Source: Fimenecus sp045531435
GTDB taxonomy: Bacteria > Bacillota > Clostridia > Oscillospirales > Acutalibacteraceae
Direction of reading: 5' to 3'
Assembly (NCBI GenBank): GCA_045531435.1
Contig: JAZSDZ010000056.1
Coordinates: forward strand, 1 to 8,753
DNA length: 8,753 nucleotides
Of the stretch, positions 1 through 6,482 are shown piece after piece. Under the pieces are notes generated by a model that was not told the DNA's origin, did no database searches, and was given only the letters and a program-made list of their open reading frames with translations. Position 1 is the stretch's first letter, and every line of letters begins with the position of its first letter. The translations under genes and the position numbers were made by a program.

Positions 1-1
1 T

Positions 2-175
2 ATTACGATAAATCAAACACAGTTTTATTCTGAGCAATTAGATAAAATGTGTACTAAATACATATTGAAAGAGAAACAGGATATTGAGGGAGAAACCAAA
101 AATATCACTCTTTTGGAAACATTCCGTATGATTGATATTATAAATTTTCTTGCTGATATGCTCAATGGGGGGTGA
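2..175 (+). CDS. 3' end of an unrecognised phage gene (partial)
   Basis: The frame beginning at base 2 is open from the left edge to a TGA at 173-175, giving the last 57 residues of a protein whose start lies outside the window. The fragment is mixed charged and hydrophobic (middle KEKQDIEGETKN, hydrophobic end IINFLADMLNGG) and looks like a small helical protein. I do not recognise a family. Its stop codon is embedded in the ribosome binding site of the next gene, so the two are translationally close and probably share a transcript. Its position just before the terminase genes is where many phages place late regulators or small DNA-packaging accessory proteins, but that is context only and not evidence of function. 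Confidence 0.6.
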   Translation: MTINQTQFYSEQLDKMCTKYILKEKQDIEGETKNITLLETFRMIDIINFLADMLNGG

Positions 176-179
176 GTAA

Positions 180-617
180 TTGGCACTTACTCCAAAACAA
201 CAGGCTTTTGCTGATTACTACCTTGAATTAGGAAACGCAACAGAGGCTTCAATAAAAGCAGGATATAGTAAAGGAAATGCAGGAAATAACGCAGATAAAT
301 TACTAAAAAATACTAAAATTAAGGCTTATATTGATGAAAAACTCAAAGAAATCAACAGCCAACGCATAGCAACCATTGACGAGGTTATGTCGTTTTATAC
401 AAGTGTTTTGAGGGGTGAAGAAAAAGACCAGTTTGGACTTGATGCTTCATTAAACGATAGATTAAAAGCGGGTCAGGAGTTGTTAAAACGATTAACCGTT
501 GCTGAAAATTCAAGCAAGGACAAAACAAACGACAATATGACCGCTTTAGCTGATTTGATAAGAAATCCACAGCCAAATCGAAATATACAAGATTTTGAGG
601 ATAATACCGATGAATAG
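180..617 (+). CDS. terS: Terminase small subunit
   Basis: This 145-residue protein is the DNA-recognition subunit of the packaging motor. It would bind the phage pac/cos region and load the large subunit on concatemeric DNA in the cytoplasm. The N-terminus (LTPKQQAFADYYLELGNATE, then A-x-x-AGYS and a LLKN-x-KIKAYI segment, about residues 3-52) is the helix-turn-helix pattern of the Terminase_2/XtmA family. The middle (70-105) is helical, as expected for the oligomerisation region, and the tail is polar and acidic. The start is TTG at 180: the family motif begins right after it, the first in-frame ATG is far inside, and GGGGGTGA at 168-175 is a near-complete anti-16S match with about 7 bases of spacing. 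It ends in TAG and overlaps the large subunit start by 8 bases, typical of a coupled terS-terL pair. Confidence 0.9.
   Translation: MALTPKQQAFADYYLELGNATEASIKAGYSKGNAGNNADKLLKNTKIKAYIDEKLKEINSQRIATIDEVMSFYTSVLRGEEKDQFGLDASLNDRLKAGQELLKRLTVAENSSKDKTNDNMTALADLIRNPQPNRNIQDFEDNTDE
597..612 (+). promoter_or_regulatory. RBS deciding the large terminase start
   Basis: GAGG at 597-600 lies 9 bases before ATG at 610, inside the end of the small terminase gene. An in-frame TTG at 595 is five codons upstream but coincides with this site and has no good Shine-Dalgarno of its own. The ATG at 610 is therefore the preferred start. Confidence 0.65.
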
Positions 618-1449
618 TCCTGCTTGTTTTACACAAAATCAGGTTGATTACTTAAACCGTTGTTTTGACAGTTGGTTTAATGTTGCGGAGGGTGGAAAAC
701 GAGGCGGTAAGAATGTACTGCAAACTTTGGCTTTTTGTACGATGCTTGAAGTTCACCCAAATAAATTGCATTTGATTGCAGGAGTATCACAGACAACGGC
801 AAAACTAAACATACTTGATTGTGACGGATTTGGATTGACTAACTTTTTTGAGGGTCGATGTCGAGAGGGTAAATACAAAGACCGCTCTTGTTTGTATGTG
901 CAAACAAAAACAGGTGAAAAGGTCGTTTTAATTTCAGGCGGTGCAAAAGACGGTGACGAAAAGTACATCAAGGGTAACACTTACGGAATGGCTTATGTTA
1001 CTGAGGCTAACGAATGTCATCAAAAGTTTATCAAAGAAGTGTTTGACCGAACGCTGTCAAGCTCTGACAGAAAGATATTTCACGACTTGAACCCAAAATC
1101 ACCTCAGCATTGGTACTATACCGATGTTATAGATTTTCACTTGCAAAAACAGGGTGCAAATCCATTTTATGGCTATAACTATGGTCACTTTACTATTGCG
1201 GATAACCTATCAATCAGCGATGAAAAGTTACGAGCTGTATTAGATACATATCAAAAAGGTACAGTATGGTATGACCGAGATATATTAGGCTTACGCAAAA
1301 CAGCCGAGGGGCTTGTATACGATTTTGGAGAGCAAAACATCACCGATGAAATACCAAAAAATGGTGAATATTATGTGAGTATCGACTATGGTACGCAAAA
1401 TCCATTTTCAGCAGGTTTGTGGTGCGTGTTAGGTGATAAAGCTGTGTGA
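610..1449 (+). CDS. terL: Terminase large subunit, N-terminal part (ATPase plus first nuclease strand)
   Basis: This is the ATP-driven packaging motor, read here as 279 residues up to a TGA. The Walker A-like loop EGGKRGGKN is at residues 27-35. The Walker B region AYVTEANE has its catalytic Glu at about 132, and the coupling motif HDLNPKSPQHWYY begins at 158. The C-terminal nuclease opens with YYVSIDYGTQNPFSAGLW (acidic residue D259), the first metal-binding strand of the RNase H-like fold. These are features of the PBSX/SPP1-type Terminase_3 family. The family is usually a little over 400 residues. Here translation stops at codon 280, but the same frame continues directly with the missing half (next entry), so the original gene was 610-1875, 421 codons. 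A product ending at 1449 would keep the ATPase but not a working nuclease. Family call is near certain; whether the gene is functional is open. Confidence 0.93.
   Translation: MNSPACFTQNQVDYLNRCFDSWFNVAEGGKRGGKNVLQTLAFCTMLEVHPNKLHLIAGVSQTTAKLNILDCDGFGLTNFFEGRCREGKYKDRSCLYVQTKTGEKVVLISGGAKDGDEKYIKGNTYGMAYVTEANECHQKFIKEVFDRTLSSSDRKIFHDLNPKSPQHWYYTDVIDFHLQKQGANPFYGYNYGHFTIADNLSISDEKLRAVLDTYQKGTVWYDRDILGLRKTAEGLVYDFGEQNITDEIPKNGEYYVSIDYGTQNPFSAGLWCVLGDKAV
1447..1449 (+). other. In-frame TGA interrupting the large terminase gene
   Basis: Codon 280 of the large terminase is TGA, with homologous-looking sequence in the same frame on both sides (GDKAV before, IAEYYYNGRKKG after) and no indel. It is one substitution from Arg (CGA or AGA), Trp (TGG) or Cys (TGT or TGC). 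From my memory of related terminases Arg is plausible here, which would make it a CGA-to-TGA transition. The base after the stop is A. No strong start codon with a ribosome binding site follows closely, so efficient reinitiation is not apparent. Confidence 0.9.
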
Positions 1450-1875
1450 ATAGCCGAATACTATTACAACGGCAGAAAAAAAGGTGTACAGAAAACAGAC
1501 GAGGAATATGCAGATGAGGTTCAAAAGCTGATAGGTGATAAGAAAGTTTTACAAATTATCGTTGACCCGTCAGCATCTTCATTTATTGCTTGTTTGCGAA
1601 AACGAGGGCTTACAGTAAGGAAAGCCAAAAATGATGTCATAGACGGCATAAGACAGGTTGCAGTTTGTTTACAAAGTGGTAATGTAAAAATACATCGTTC
1701 TTGTGTGGATAGTATTGCAGAGTTTGGATTGTACAGGTGGGACGAAAAGGCTACATCTGATACAGTTATCAAAGAGAATGACCACGCTATGGACGATATT
1801 AGATATTTTGTAAATACTGTTTTAAAATATAAAATTAGAAGTGGTAGCGTGACTTACGCACCATTCAGATTGTAA
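1450..1875 (+). pseudogene. terL: Terminase large subunit, C-terminal nuclease part separated by TGA
   Basis: These 141 codons continue the large terminase frame to TAA at 1873-1875. They carry the remaining nuclease features: IIVDPSASSF (D319 in full-length numbering, the second catalytic acid) and KENDHAMDDIRYFVNT (D391 and D395/D396, the third acidic site), the closing signature of Terminase_3C. The only in-frame start candidates, such as TTG at 1594, lie after the second catalytic Asp and have no clear Shine-Dalgarno, so this is not convincingly a separate gene. It would be made only by readthrough of the TGA, or is dead. Coding character is intact across all 141 codons, so the stop is either recent, tolerated, or a sequence error. 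Confidence 0.88.
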
Positions 1876-1888
1876 GGAGTGAATAATT
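1875..1888 (+). promoter_or_regulatory. RBS and probable ATT start of the portal gene
   Basis: AGGAG at 1875-1879 overlaps the terminase TAA. Six bases later an ATT (1886-1888) opens the portal frame at the place where the family N-terminus (I-Y-T-F-Q-D-L-Q) begins. The first ATG in that frame is at 1946 and has no nearby Shine-Dalgarno. The AGGAGG at 1911-1916 is 29 bases from that ATG and lies within codons. Confidence 0.6.
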
Positions 1889-3301
1889 ATTTATACTTTT
1901 CAGGACTTACAGGAGGTTAAGAAAAGCGGTAACGATGAAGCCTTAATGGACTTTATAGAAAAAGTTATCAATGCACACAAATGTACCAAAGAATACAAAG
2001 AGGCGGAAGAAGCTCAAGCGTATTACTGGGGCGAAAATCCTCGAATTTATAACTTTGAAAAGTTGGTATATGATTTTGAGGGTAAAGCACACAAAGATAT
2101 TTATTCTGCTAACCATAAGATTTCAAGTAATTTCTTTGGCTTTGTAGTAGACCAAGAAACAAGCTATTTGTTGGGTAATGGCATTAGCTTTAAAAATGAC
2201 AGCGTAAATTCACTTAAAAAACTGGGTGATGATTTTGATATCAGAGCAACAGAAGTTTATAACAAGGGAGCTATTGAGGGAACTTGTTTTGGTTTTTGGA
2301 ATTTAGACCATCTTGAAGTTTTTCCGCTTGTCGCAAGCGATTGTAGTACAGCATTTGCACCTTTAGAAGATGAAATTGACGGTGCATTAAAGGCGGGTGT
2401 TCGCTTTTGGCAGATTGATGAAACAAAGCCATTACGAGCTACATTATATGAGCTTGACGGATATACAGAGTATATCAAACGCAAAGACGGAGATATGGAG
2501 CTATTGACCGATGATAAGGGTAATGTTATCGGCAAAAAGACTTACAAGCAAAAGAAAGTGGTTAGCGATTTTAACGGTACACAGTTTTACAATGGAGATA
2601 ATTACCCAACATTTCCGATTGTTCCGTTCAAGTATAATGAGCGTGGTATTTCGAAAATTCACGGCAAAAAGAATACTATTGATGCACTTGACCTTGTAAC
2701 GTCAAATATGATTAACAATGTCGATGAGGGCAATTTGATTTACTGGGTGCTTACAAACTGTAACGCTATGACTGATGTTGATGATGTTAACTTTTTGAAA
2801 CAGTTGTCACGCACTCACGTTTTACACGCTAAAGGCGATGATGGTGTTAATGCAGAACCACACACAATAGAAGCTCCGATTGCAAGCACAATAGATGCTG
2901 AAAAAACGCTTACAGAAAGATTATACAAAGACTTTCAAGCGGTAAACCCTGATGCACTTACAAGTGGCAATCAAACAGCGACAGCAATTAGAGCAAGTTA
3001 TATTCCGCTTGATTTGTTGGTTGATAAGACCGAAAAGAGATTTACAGATTTCTTGTTAAAAATCTTCAAACTTGCAGGTGTTGATGATACTCCACTTTAC
3101 AACAGAAACATGCTGATTAACAAGCAAGAAGAAACACAGACTATTTTGTTGGGTGCTGAACACTTTGACAATGAATACATTACAAAGAAACTTCTTGCAA
3201 TCAATGGCGATATTGATAAGTTTTATGATTTGCAGAAACGCAAAGATGCAGAAAGCTATAACAGGCTTGAAGATACAACTATTACAGAAAGTGAGGAATA
3301 G
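1886..3301 (+). CDS. Portal protein (SPP1 gp6-like)
   Basis: The portal is the dodecameric ring at one capsid vertex through which DNA enters and leaves; it docks the terminase and later the connector. From ATT 1886 the product is 471 residues, normal for the SPP1 gp6/Phage_portal family. From ATG 1946 it is 451 and loses a conserved-looking N-terminal helix (YTFQDLQEVKKSGNDEALMD). Family-like stretches are the early AQAYYWGENPRIYNF, the NHKISSNFFGFVVDQETSYLLGNG block, a middle segment FPIVPFKYNERGISKI, and the late PDALTSGNQTATAIRASY before the helical C-terminus. It follows the large terminase directly and precedes the minor head gene, the standard order. The oddity is the start: the Shine-Dalgarno fits ATT at 1886, so ATG to ATT is likely. 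AUU can initiate but poorly, so expression may be low. Confidence 0.88.
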   Translation: MIYTFQDLQEVKKSGNDEALMDFIEKVINAHKCTKEYKEAEEAQAYYWGENPRIYNFEKLVYDFEGKAHKDIYSANHKISSNFFGFVVDQETSYLLGNGISFKNDSVNSLKKLGDDFDIRATEVYNKGAIEGTCFGFWNLDHLEVFPLVASDCSTAFAPLEDEIDGALKAGVRFWQIDETKPLRATLYELDGYTEYIKRKDGDMELLTDDKGNVIGKKTYKQKKVVSDFNGTQFYNGDNYPTFPIVPFKYNERGISKIHGKKNTIDALDLVTSNMINNVDEGNLIYWVLTNCNAMTDVDDVNFLKQLSRTHVLHAKGDDGVNAEPHTIEAPIASTIDAEKTLTERLYKDFQAVNPDALTSGNQTATAIRASYIPLDLLVDKTEKRFTDFLLKIFKLAGVDDTPLYNRNMLINKQEETQTILLGAEHFDNEYITKKLLAINGDIDKFYDLQKRKDAESYNRLEDTTITESEE

Positions 3302-3304
3302 TAA

Positions 3305-3490
3305 ATGGAAAAATTCAAATTATGGTTAAAAACAGTAGGCATTAGAACACTCAAAACAATGGCAGAAACTGCTATTGCGGTTATCGGAACAAACGCTATC
3401 GGTATTACAGAAGTTGACTGGCTTGGTGTATTGAGTGCCGTTGCTCTTTCAGGTGTTGTAACTGTACTTGTTAATATCAAAGCTATCTAA
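3305..3490 (+). CDS. Holin-like two-helix membrane protein (r1t type)
   Basis: This is a 61-residue protein with a short amphipathic, Lys-rich start (MEKFKLWLKTVG) and two hydrophobic segments, about 16-34 (through AETAIAVIGTNAIGI) and 39-58 (WLGVLSAVALSGVVTVLVNI), joined by a short polar turn with Asp38. The layout and the VDWLGVLS segment resemble the phage r1t-type holins, which sit in the cytoplasmic membrane and permeabilise it to release endolysin at the end of infection. It is shorter than usual and lacks a charged C-terminal tail. GAGGA at 3293-3297 is 7 bases before the ATG. It lies between the portal and minor head genes rather than next to an endolysin, which is unusual, so a different membrane role in early infection or head assembly is possible. 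Two-helix architecture is clear; holin identity is probable. Confidence 0.65.
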   Translation: MEKFKLWLKTVGIRTLKTMAETAIAVIGTNAIGITEVDWLGVLSAVALSGVVTVLVNIKAI

Positions 3491-3507
3491 GAATAAAGGG
3501 GTATTTT

Positions 3508-4509
3508 ATGGCTGACAAAGCACACATTGAAACTGACAAGCGAATAGCAGAAGTTGAAAAGGAATTGTCAGCACGCTACAAAAAGGCTGAAAACGCTCTG
3601 TATTCGTATTTTAGTGAATTTGGTAAAACTATTCAAGATAAAGCCAAAAAGCTATTAGATGCGATTTCTAAGGCTGAGAGCGATACAGAAAAGCGAAAAG
3701 CCAAAGCGGAATACCAACAATTTATTAAAAAGGATATTTTGGGTAGTAAGAAATTCAAAAATCTTGCTACTCAAATGTCAGTTTATTTGTATGATGTCAA
3801 TTCAAGTGTTGCTGATTTTGCCAACGCTCAAATGCCGTCAGTTTACGCTTTGAATTACAATTATATTGGCAAAAACCTTGACAAAGATACACCTGATTAT
3901 ACATTCAAGCCTATTACAGAGAAAGACGCTGAATTATATTCGGGTATGGTACAATACAATGTATCAAAGAGCAAAGATATTAAATGGAATGAAAAAAACA
4001 TCAAAAAGGCTGTCACAGTTGGCGGTCTTTTGGCTTTAGGTGTCAACGAAATTTTTAAAAGGACATCAAAGAGTGTTGCAAGAAAGAACTATAATAGTGC
4101 TGTTATGAATAGCGCAGGACAGTTAAGTTATGCCGAAAACTATGCAAGGCTTGATAGTATGTACAGAGCGAGCGATGAAGGTTTTGAGCGTAAAAAAGTA
4201 TGGGACGCCGTAAACGATAACCGAACAAGAGATAGCCACGCGATGCTTGACGGAGTGGCAATACCGCTTGATGAACAATTTGACAATGGATTGCTTGAAC
4301 CACGTGACCCAAACGGAGCACCTGAAGAAATTTGTAATTGTCGATGCACAATAACCTATGATGTGGGTCAATCAAAAGGCAAAACAATGTCAGCAAGACA
4401 AGGTGAAGTTACAGGAAGTTACAAAAAATCAAGCAGTTTTAAAGGAACAAAATCTATTGAAGTACCAAAGATGAGTTATGAGGAGTGGAAAAAATGGCGA
4501 ACTCGATAG
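3508..4509 (+). CDS. Minor head protein, phage Mu F / SPP1 gp7-like
   Basis: This 333-residue protein is of the family that binds the portal, enters the procapsid in few copies and is thought to affect DNA exit. The N-terminal third is highly charged and helical (residues 1-80). The Mu F domain is C-terminal: VWDAVNDNRTRDSHAMLDG (from about residue 231, with R239, R241, D242, S243, H244), then AIPLDEQF, LEPRDPNGAPEEICNCRC with closely spaced Cys276, Cys278 and Cys280, and a basic Ser/Lys-rich tail ending in YEEWKKW. AAAGGGG at 3495-3501 precedes the ATG with good spacing. The last 16 bases overlap the next gene. No extra toxin-like C-terminal domain is present, unlike some long Mu F fusions. 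The arrangement portal, then Mu F protein, then scaffold and capsid is standard, apart from the intervening holin-like gene. Confidence 0.88.
   Translation: MADKAHIETDKRIAEVEKELSARYKKAENALYSYFSEFGKTIQDKAKKLLDAISKAESDTEKRKAKAEYQQFIKKDILGSKKFKNLATQMSVYLYDVNSSVADFANAQMPSVYALNYNYIGKNLDKDTPDYTFKPITEKDAELYSGMVQYNVSKSKDIKWNEKNIKKAVTVGGLLALGVNEIFKRTSKSVARKNYNSAVMNSAGQLSYAENYARLDSMYRASDEGFERKKVWDAVNDNRTRDSHAMLDGVAIPLDEQFDNGLLEPRDPNGAPEEICNCRCTITYDVGQSKGKTMSARQGEVTGSYKKSSSFKGTKSIEVPKMSYEEWKKWRTR
4481..4496 (+). promoter_or_regulatory. RBS choosing ATG 4494 over GTG 4485
   Basis: AGGAG at 4481-4485 is 8 bases before ATG 4494, ideal spacing. The in-frame GTG at 4485 overlaps this Shine-Dalgarno and could not use it. 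The gp10-like protein should therefore start at 4494, within the last codons of the Mu F gene. Confidence 0.7.
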
Positions 4510-4844
4510 TTTTTAATAATAATCTCCGTGAGGTTTTAACAGGACTTGAAACTGCAACAGAAAATATGCTTATTGACATCGGAATTGCTTGTCAAGGCTA
4601 TGCAAAAGAAAATACACCCGAAAGAACTGGTACACTTAAAAACAGCATCGGTGTTGAAGTGAAAGCTGATGAAAAAGCCGTTTATGTTGGTACAATGATT
4701 GACAAATTCCCTGAAGAGCCATACGGAAAATATGTTGAATTGGGTGCAAGGGGCAGAAGCGGTGTTCATATGTTGCAAAGAGCAGTTGAAGAACACAAAG
4801 ACGAATACAAAAAAATCGCTGAAAGAAGCCTTAAAAACGCTTGA
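4494..4844 (+). CDS. HK97 gp10-like head-tail / tail completion protein
   Basis: This protein has 116 residues from the ATG. The pattern is that of the HK97 gp10 family: a helical first part, AKENTPERTGTLKNSI at about 40-55 (the P-x-R-T-G-x-L motif), a beta region (VYVGTMIDK), then EPYGKYVELGARGRSGVHML (Y77, Y80, E82, G84 and the Gly-rich turn) and a final amphipathic helix. Members act at the head-tail joint or in tail completion. It overlaps the minor head gene by 16 bases, so its translation is probably coupled. In many phages the gp10-like gene sits after the connector and adaptor genes; here it is upstream of the scaffold and that usual slot holds the zincin-like gene. It ends in TGA. 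Domain call is good; exact structural role is inferred. Confidence 0.8.
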   Translation: MANSIVFNNNLREVLTGLETATENMLIDIGIACQGYAKENTPERTGTLKNSIGVEVKADEKAVYVGTMIDKFPEEPYGKYVELGARGRSGVHMLQRAVEEHKDEYKKIAERSLKNA

Positions 4845-4855
4845 TTTGACAGTTT

Positions 4856-4885
4856 TTGGCATTAGTGGTAAACTTGAATTATAAT
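4856..4885 (+). promoter_or_regulatory. Probable sigma-A promoter before scaffold and capsid genes
   Basis: TTGGCA (4856-4861, 5 of 6 to TTGACA) and TATAAT (4880-4885, 6 of 6) are separated by 18 bases in the only sizeable gap of the module (4845-4929). Transcription would start near 4892, about 38 bases before the scaffold ATG. A perfect TTGACA also occurs at 4846-4851 but its 28-base spacing to TATAAT is too long. Right at the expected 5' end GGTG (4894-4897) can pair with CACC (4907-4910) as a small hairpin. The promoter would add transcription for scaffold and major capsid, needed in high copy number. Confidence 0.5.
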
Positions 4886-4929
4886 AATCAAATGGTGAAG
4901 AAATACCACCGAAGAATAGGAGATTATAT

Positions 4930-5550
4930 ATGGCATTTACAAGAAGATTTTTGACCGCTCTAGGCATTGAGGCGGACAAGGTAGACGAAATTATTAACGC
5001 ACATATTGTGGTTGTCGATGCTCTAAAAGAGGACAGGGACAATTACAAGAAAGATGCGGAAAAGTTGTCAAAAGTTCAAAAGGAATTGGACGAGGCAAAC
5101 AAAAAAATCGCAAAGAATGGCGATGAAAATCCGTTCGAGGAAAAGTACAATAAGTTAAAGAAAGAGTTTGAAGATTACAAGGACAACATTGAAACTAACA
5201 AGGTTAATGATGCAAAGAAACTGGCGTATTCTAAATTGCTAAAAGATAACAAAGTTAGTGAAAGTTGTATTGACAGCATTTTGGAAATCACAAAACTCGA
5301 TGATATTCAGCTTGACGAGAACGGAAAAATTGTTGATGCTGATACGCACAGCGAAAGCATCAAAAGCAAGTGGTCAAGTTTCATAGAAACCACTACAATT
5401 ACAGGTGCGAATACACACACTCCACCTGCTAATACAACAAGTGGCAAGAAAATGACTAAAGAAGAAATTTATGCAAAAGACGATAACGGCAAGTATAAAT
5501 TGTCTACATCTGAAAGACAGAAAGCACTTGTCGACAATCAAATTTCATAA
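4930..5550 (+). CDS. Capsid scaffolding protein (phage minor structural GP20-like)
   Basis: This 206-residue, very charged protein immediately precedes the major capsid gene. Residues 1-25 (FTRRFLTALGIEADKVDEII) are the typical short N-terminal module. About 27-100 form a long Lys/Glu-rich coiled coil (for example KVQKELDEANKKI, KYNKLKKEFEDYK). A predicted helical region carries KLLKDNKVSESCIDSIL near 110-125, and a Thr/Pro linker (ITGANTHTPPANTTSGKKM) leads to a charged end with MTKEEIYAKDDNGKYKLS. This is the architecture of gp20-type scaffolds, which guide capsid assembly and leave before maturation. Size and position match. AGGAGA at 4918-4923 is 6 bases before the ATG, downstream of the probable internal promoter. 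No Ser-protease motif is seen, so it is not a protease-scaffold fusion. Confidence 0.85.
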   Translation: MAFTRRFLTALGIEADKVDEIINAHIVVVDALKEDRDNYKKDAEKLSKVQKELDEANKKIAKNGDENPFEEKYNKLKKEFEDYKDNIETNKVNDAKKLAYSKLLKDNKVSESCIDSILEITKLDDIQLDENGKIVDADTHSESIKSKWSSFIETTTITGANTHTPPANTTSGKKMTKEEIYAKDDNGKYKLSTSERQKALVDNQIS

Positions 5551-5568
5551 CAGAAAGGAAAATAGGTT

Positions 5569-6480
5569 ATGGCTACAAATGTAGAAACTCTTACAAATCC
5601 ACGTGATAACCTCCCAAATGTTTATAATGACATTACAGCAAGGGAAGTCGATTTTGTAACAAGATTTAATGATAACTGGGACGCGCTCAGAAACATTATG
5701 GGCATTATGCGCCCTATCCGCAAAGCACCGGGCACAGCTCTTATTTCATATACAGCAGATGTTACGCTTGAAGATGGCAACGTTGAGGCAGGTCACGTAA
5801 TTCCTTACAGCCAGTCAAAAATCACACAGGTTGCTCACGATGATTTAAAGATTGAGAAATATGCAAAAGCTGTACCAATCGAAGATGTAGAAAAGTACGG
5901 TGCAGAAATCGCAGTTGAAAAGTCTGACGATGCATTCCTTACAAAGTTACAGAATAAAGTTCTCACAAAGTTTTATTCATTTCTTAACACAGGTTCACTT
6001 GAGGGCACTGCAACAAACTGGCAGGGCGCACTTGCAAAAGCGCAGGGCGAAGTTCTTAACAAGTTTGCAACAATGCAGAAAGATGTTACTGCTGTTGTAG
6101 GTTATGCAAATATTCTTGATGCTTATGACTATCTCGGTTCTGCTGATATTACGGTGCAGACACAGTTTGGTCTTACTTACATCAAGGATTTTCTTGGTTA
6201 TTCAACTCTGTTTTTACTCCCTGAAACACAGATTGAAAGAGGTACAGTAATTGCAACACCTGTTGAGAATATTGACCTTTATTATGCTGACCCATCTGAC
6301 AGTGAGTTTGCTAAGTTAGGACTTGAATACGTTACACAGGGCGAGACAAACCTCATTGGTTTCCACGCACAGGGCAACTATTCAACCGCTGTTGGCGAAA
6401 GTTATGCAATTATGGGTATGGCTCTGTGGGCTGAATATCTTGACGGCATTGCAAAAATTACATTCGGTGCAGGTGCATAA
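5569..6480 (+). CDS. Major capsid protein (HK97 fold)
   Basis: This 303-residue protein would form the icosahedral shell. It follows the scaffold by 18 bases with an AAAGGAA site (5554-5560). The N-terminal arm (1-30, NPRDNLPNVYNDITAREVDF) leads to a segment ALRNIMGIMRPIRKAPGTAL and the beta-rich E-loop-like part (VTLEDGNVEAGHVIPYSQSK). A long helix follows (EKSDDAFLTKLQNKVLTKFYSFL), then beta-alpha repeats including VVGYANILDAYDYLG and TVIATPVENIDLYYADPS, and a conserved-looking end (YAIMGMALWAEYLDGIAKITFGA). This matches the short capsid proteins of Clostridia siphophages that use a gp20 scaffold. It has no obvious N-terminal delta domain needing protease removal, consistent with the absence of a prohead protease gene. 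Its codon use leans to better-translated codons (many CTT, GCA, ACA, TTC), as expected for an abundant protein. Confidence 0.87.
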   Translation: MATNVETLTNPRDNLPNVYNDITAREVDFVTRFNDNWDALRNIMGIMRPIRKAPGTALISYTADVTLEDGNVEAGHVIPYSQSKITQVAHDDLKIEKYAKAVPIEDVEKYGAEIAVEKSDDAFLTKLQNKVLTKFYSFLNTGSLEGTATNWQGALAKAQGEVLNKFATMQKDVTAVVGYANILDAYDYLGSADITVQTQFGLTYIKDFLGYSTLFLLPETQIERGTVIATPVENIDLYYADPSDSEFAKLGLEYVTQGETNLIGFHAQGNYSTAVGESYAIMGMALWAEYLDGIAKITFGAGA

Positions 6481-6482
6481 TT

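Noticed and set aside
1447..1449. TGA reassigned to Trp (genetic code 4 or a recoded phage).
   Set aside because: TGA ends several genes here, including ATGA start-stop overlaps at 7135-7138, 7476-7479 and 7829-7832 and stops at 173-175 and 4842-4844. Only one in-frame TGA occurs in the whole coding region, while TGG is common. A recoded AT-rich genome would show many internal TGA codons.
1447..1473. Selenocysteine codon with a SECIS-like hairpin (GCCG at 1453-1456 pairing with CGGC at 1470-1473).
   Set aside because: Only four base pairs with a 13-base loop, and terminases are not known selenoproteins. The hairpin is well within chance.
1475..1482. A-rich run that could be a slippery frameshift site.
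   Set aside because: The zero frame continues correctly through it as R-K-K-G, so no frameshift is needed. The A-run near 7545-7555 in the metallopeptidase gene is likewise read through in frame.
1902..1914. 13-base repeat AGGACTTACAGGA, also at 6508-6520.
   Set aside because: Both copies encode DLQ within N-termini of unrelated proteins. Only two copies, no flanking similarity; probably chance from similar codons.
4103..4396. Minus-strand open frames across the Mu F, terminase, portal and gp10 genes.
   Set aside because: They lie antisense to well-supported genes, lack binding sites and have improbable compositions. They are shadows of the plus-strand coding.
3508..4509. Mu F protein as carrier of a polymorphic toxin domain.
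   Set aside because: The protein ends about 50 residues after the Mu F Cys motif with a short basic tail. There is no additional domain and no immunity gene after it.
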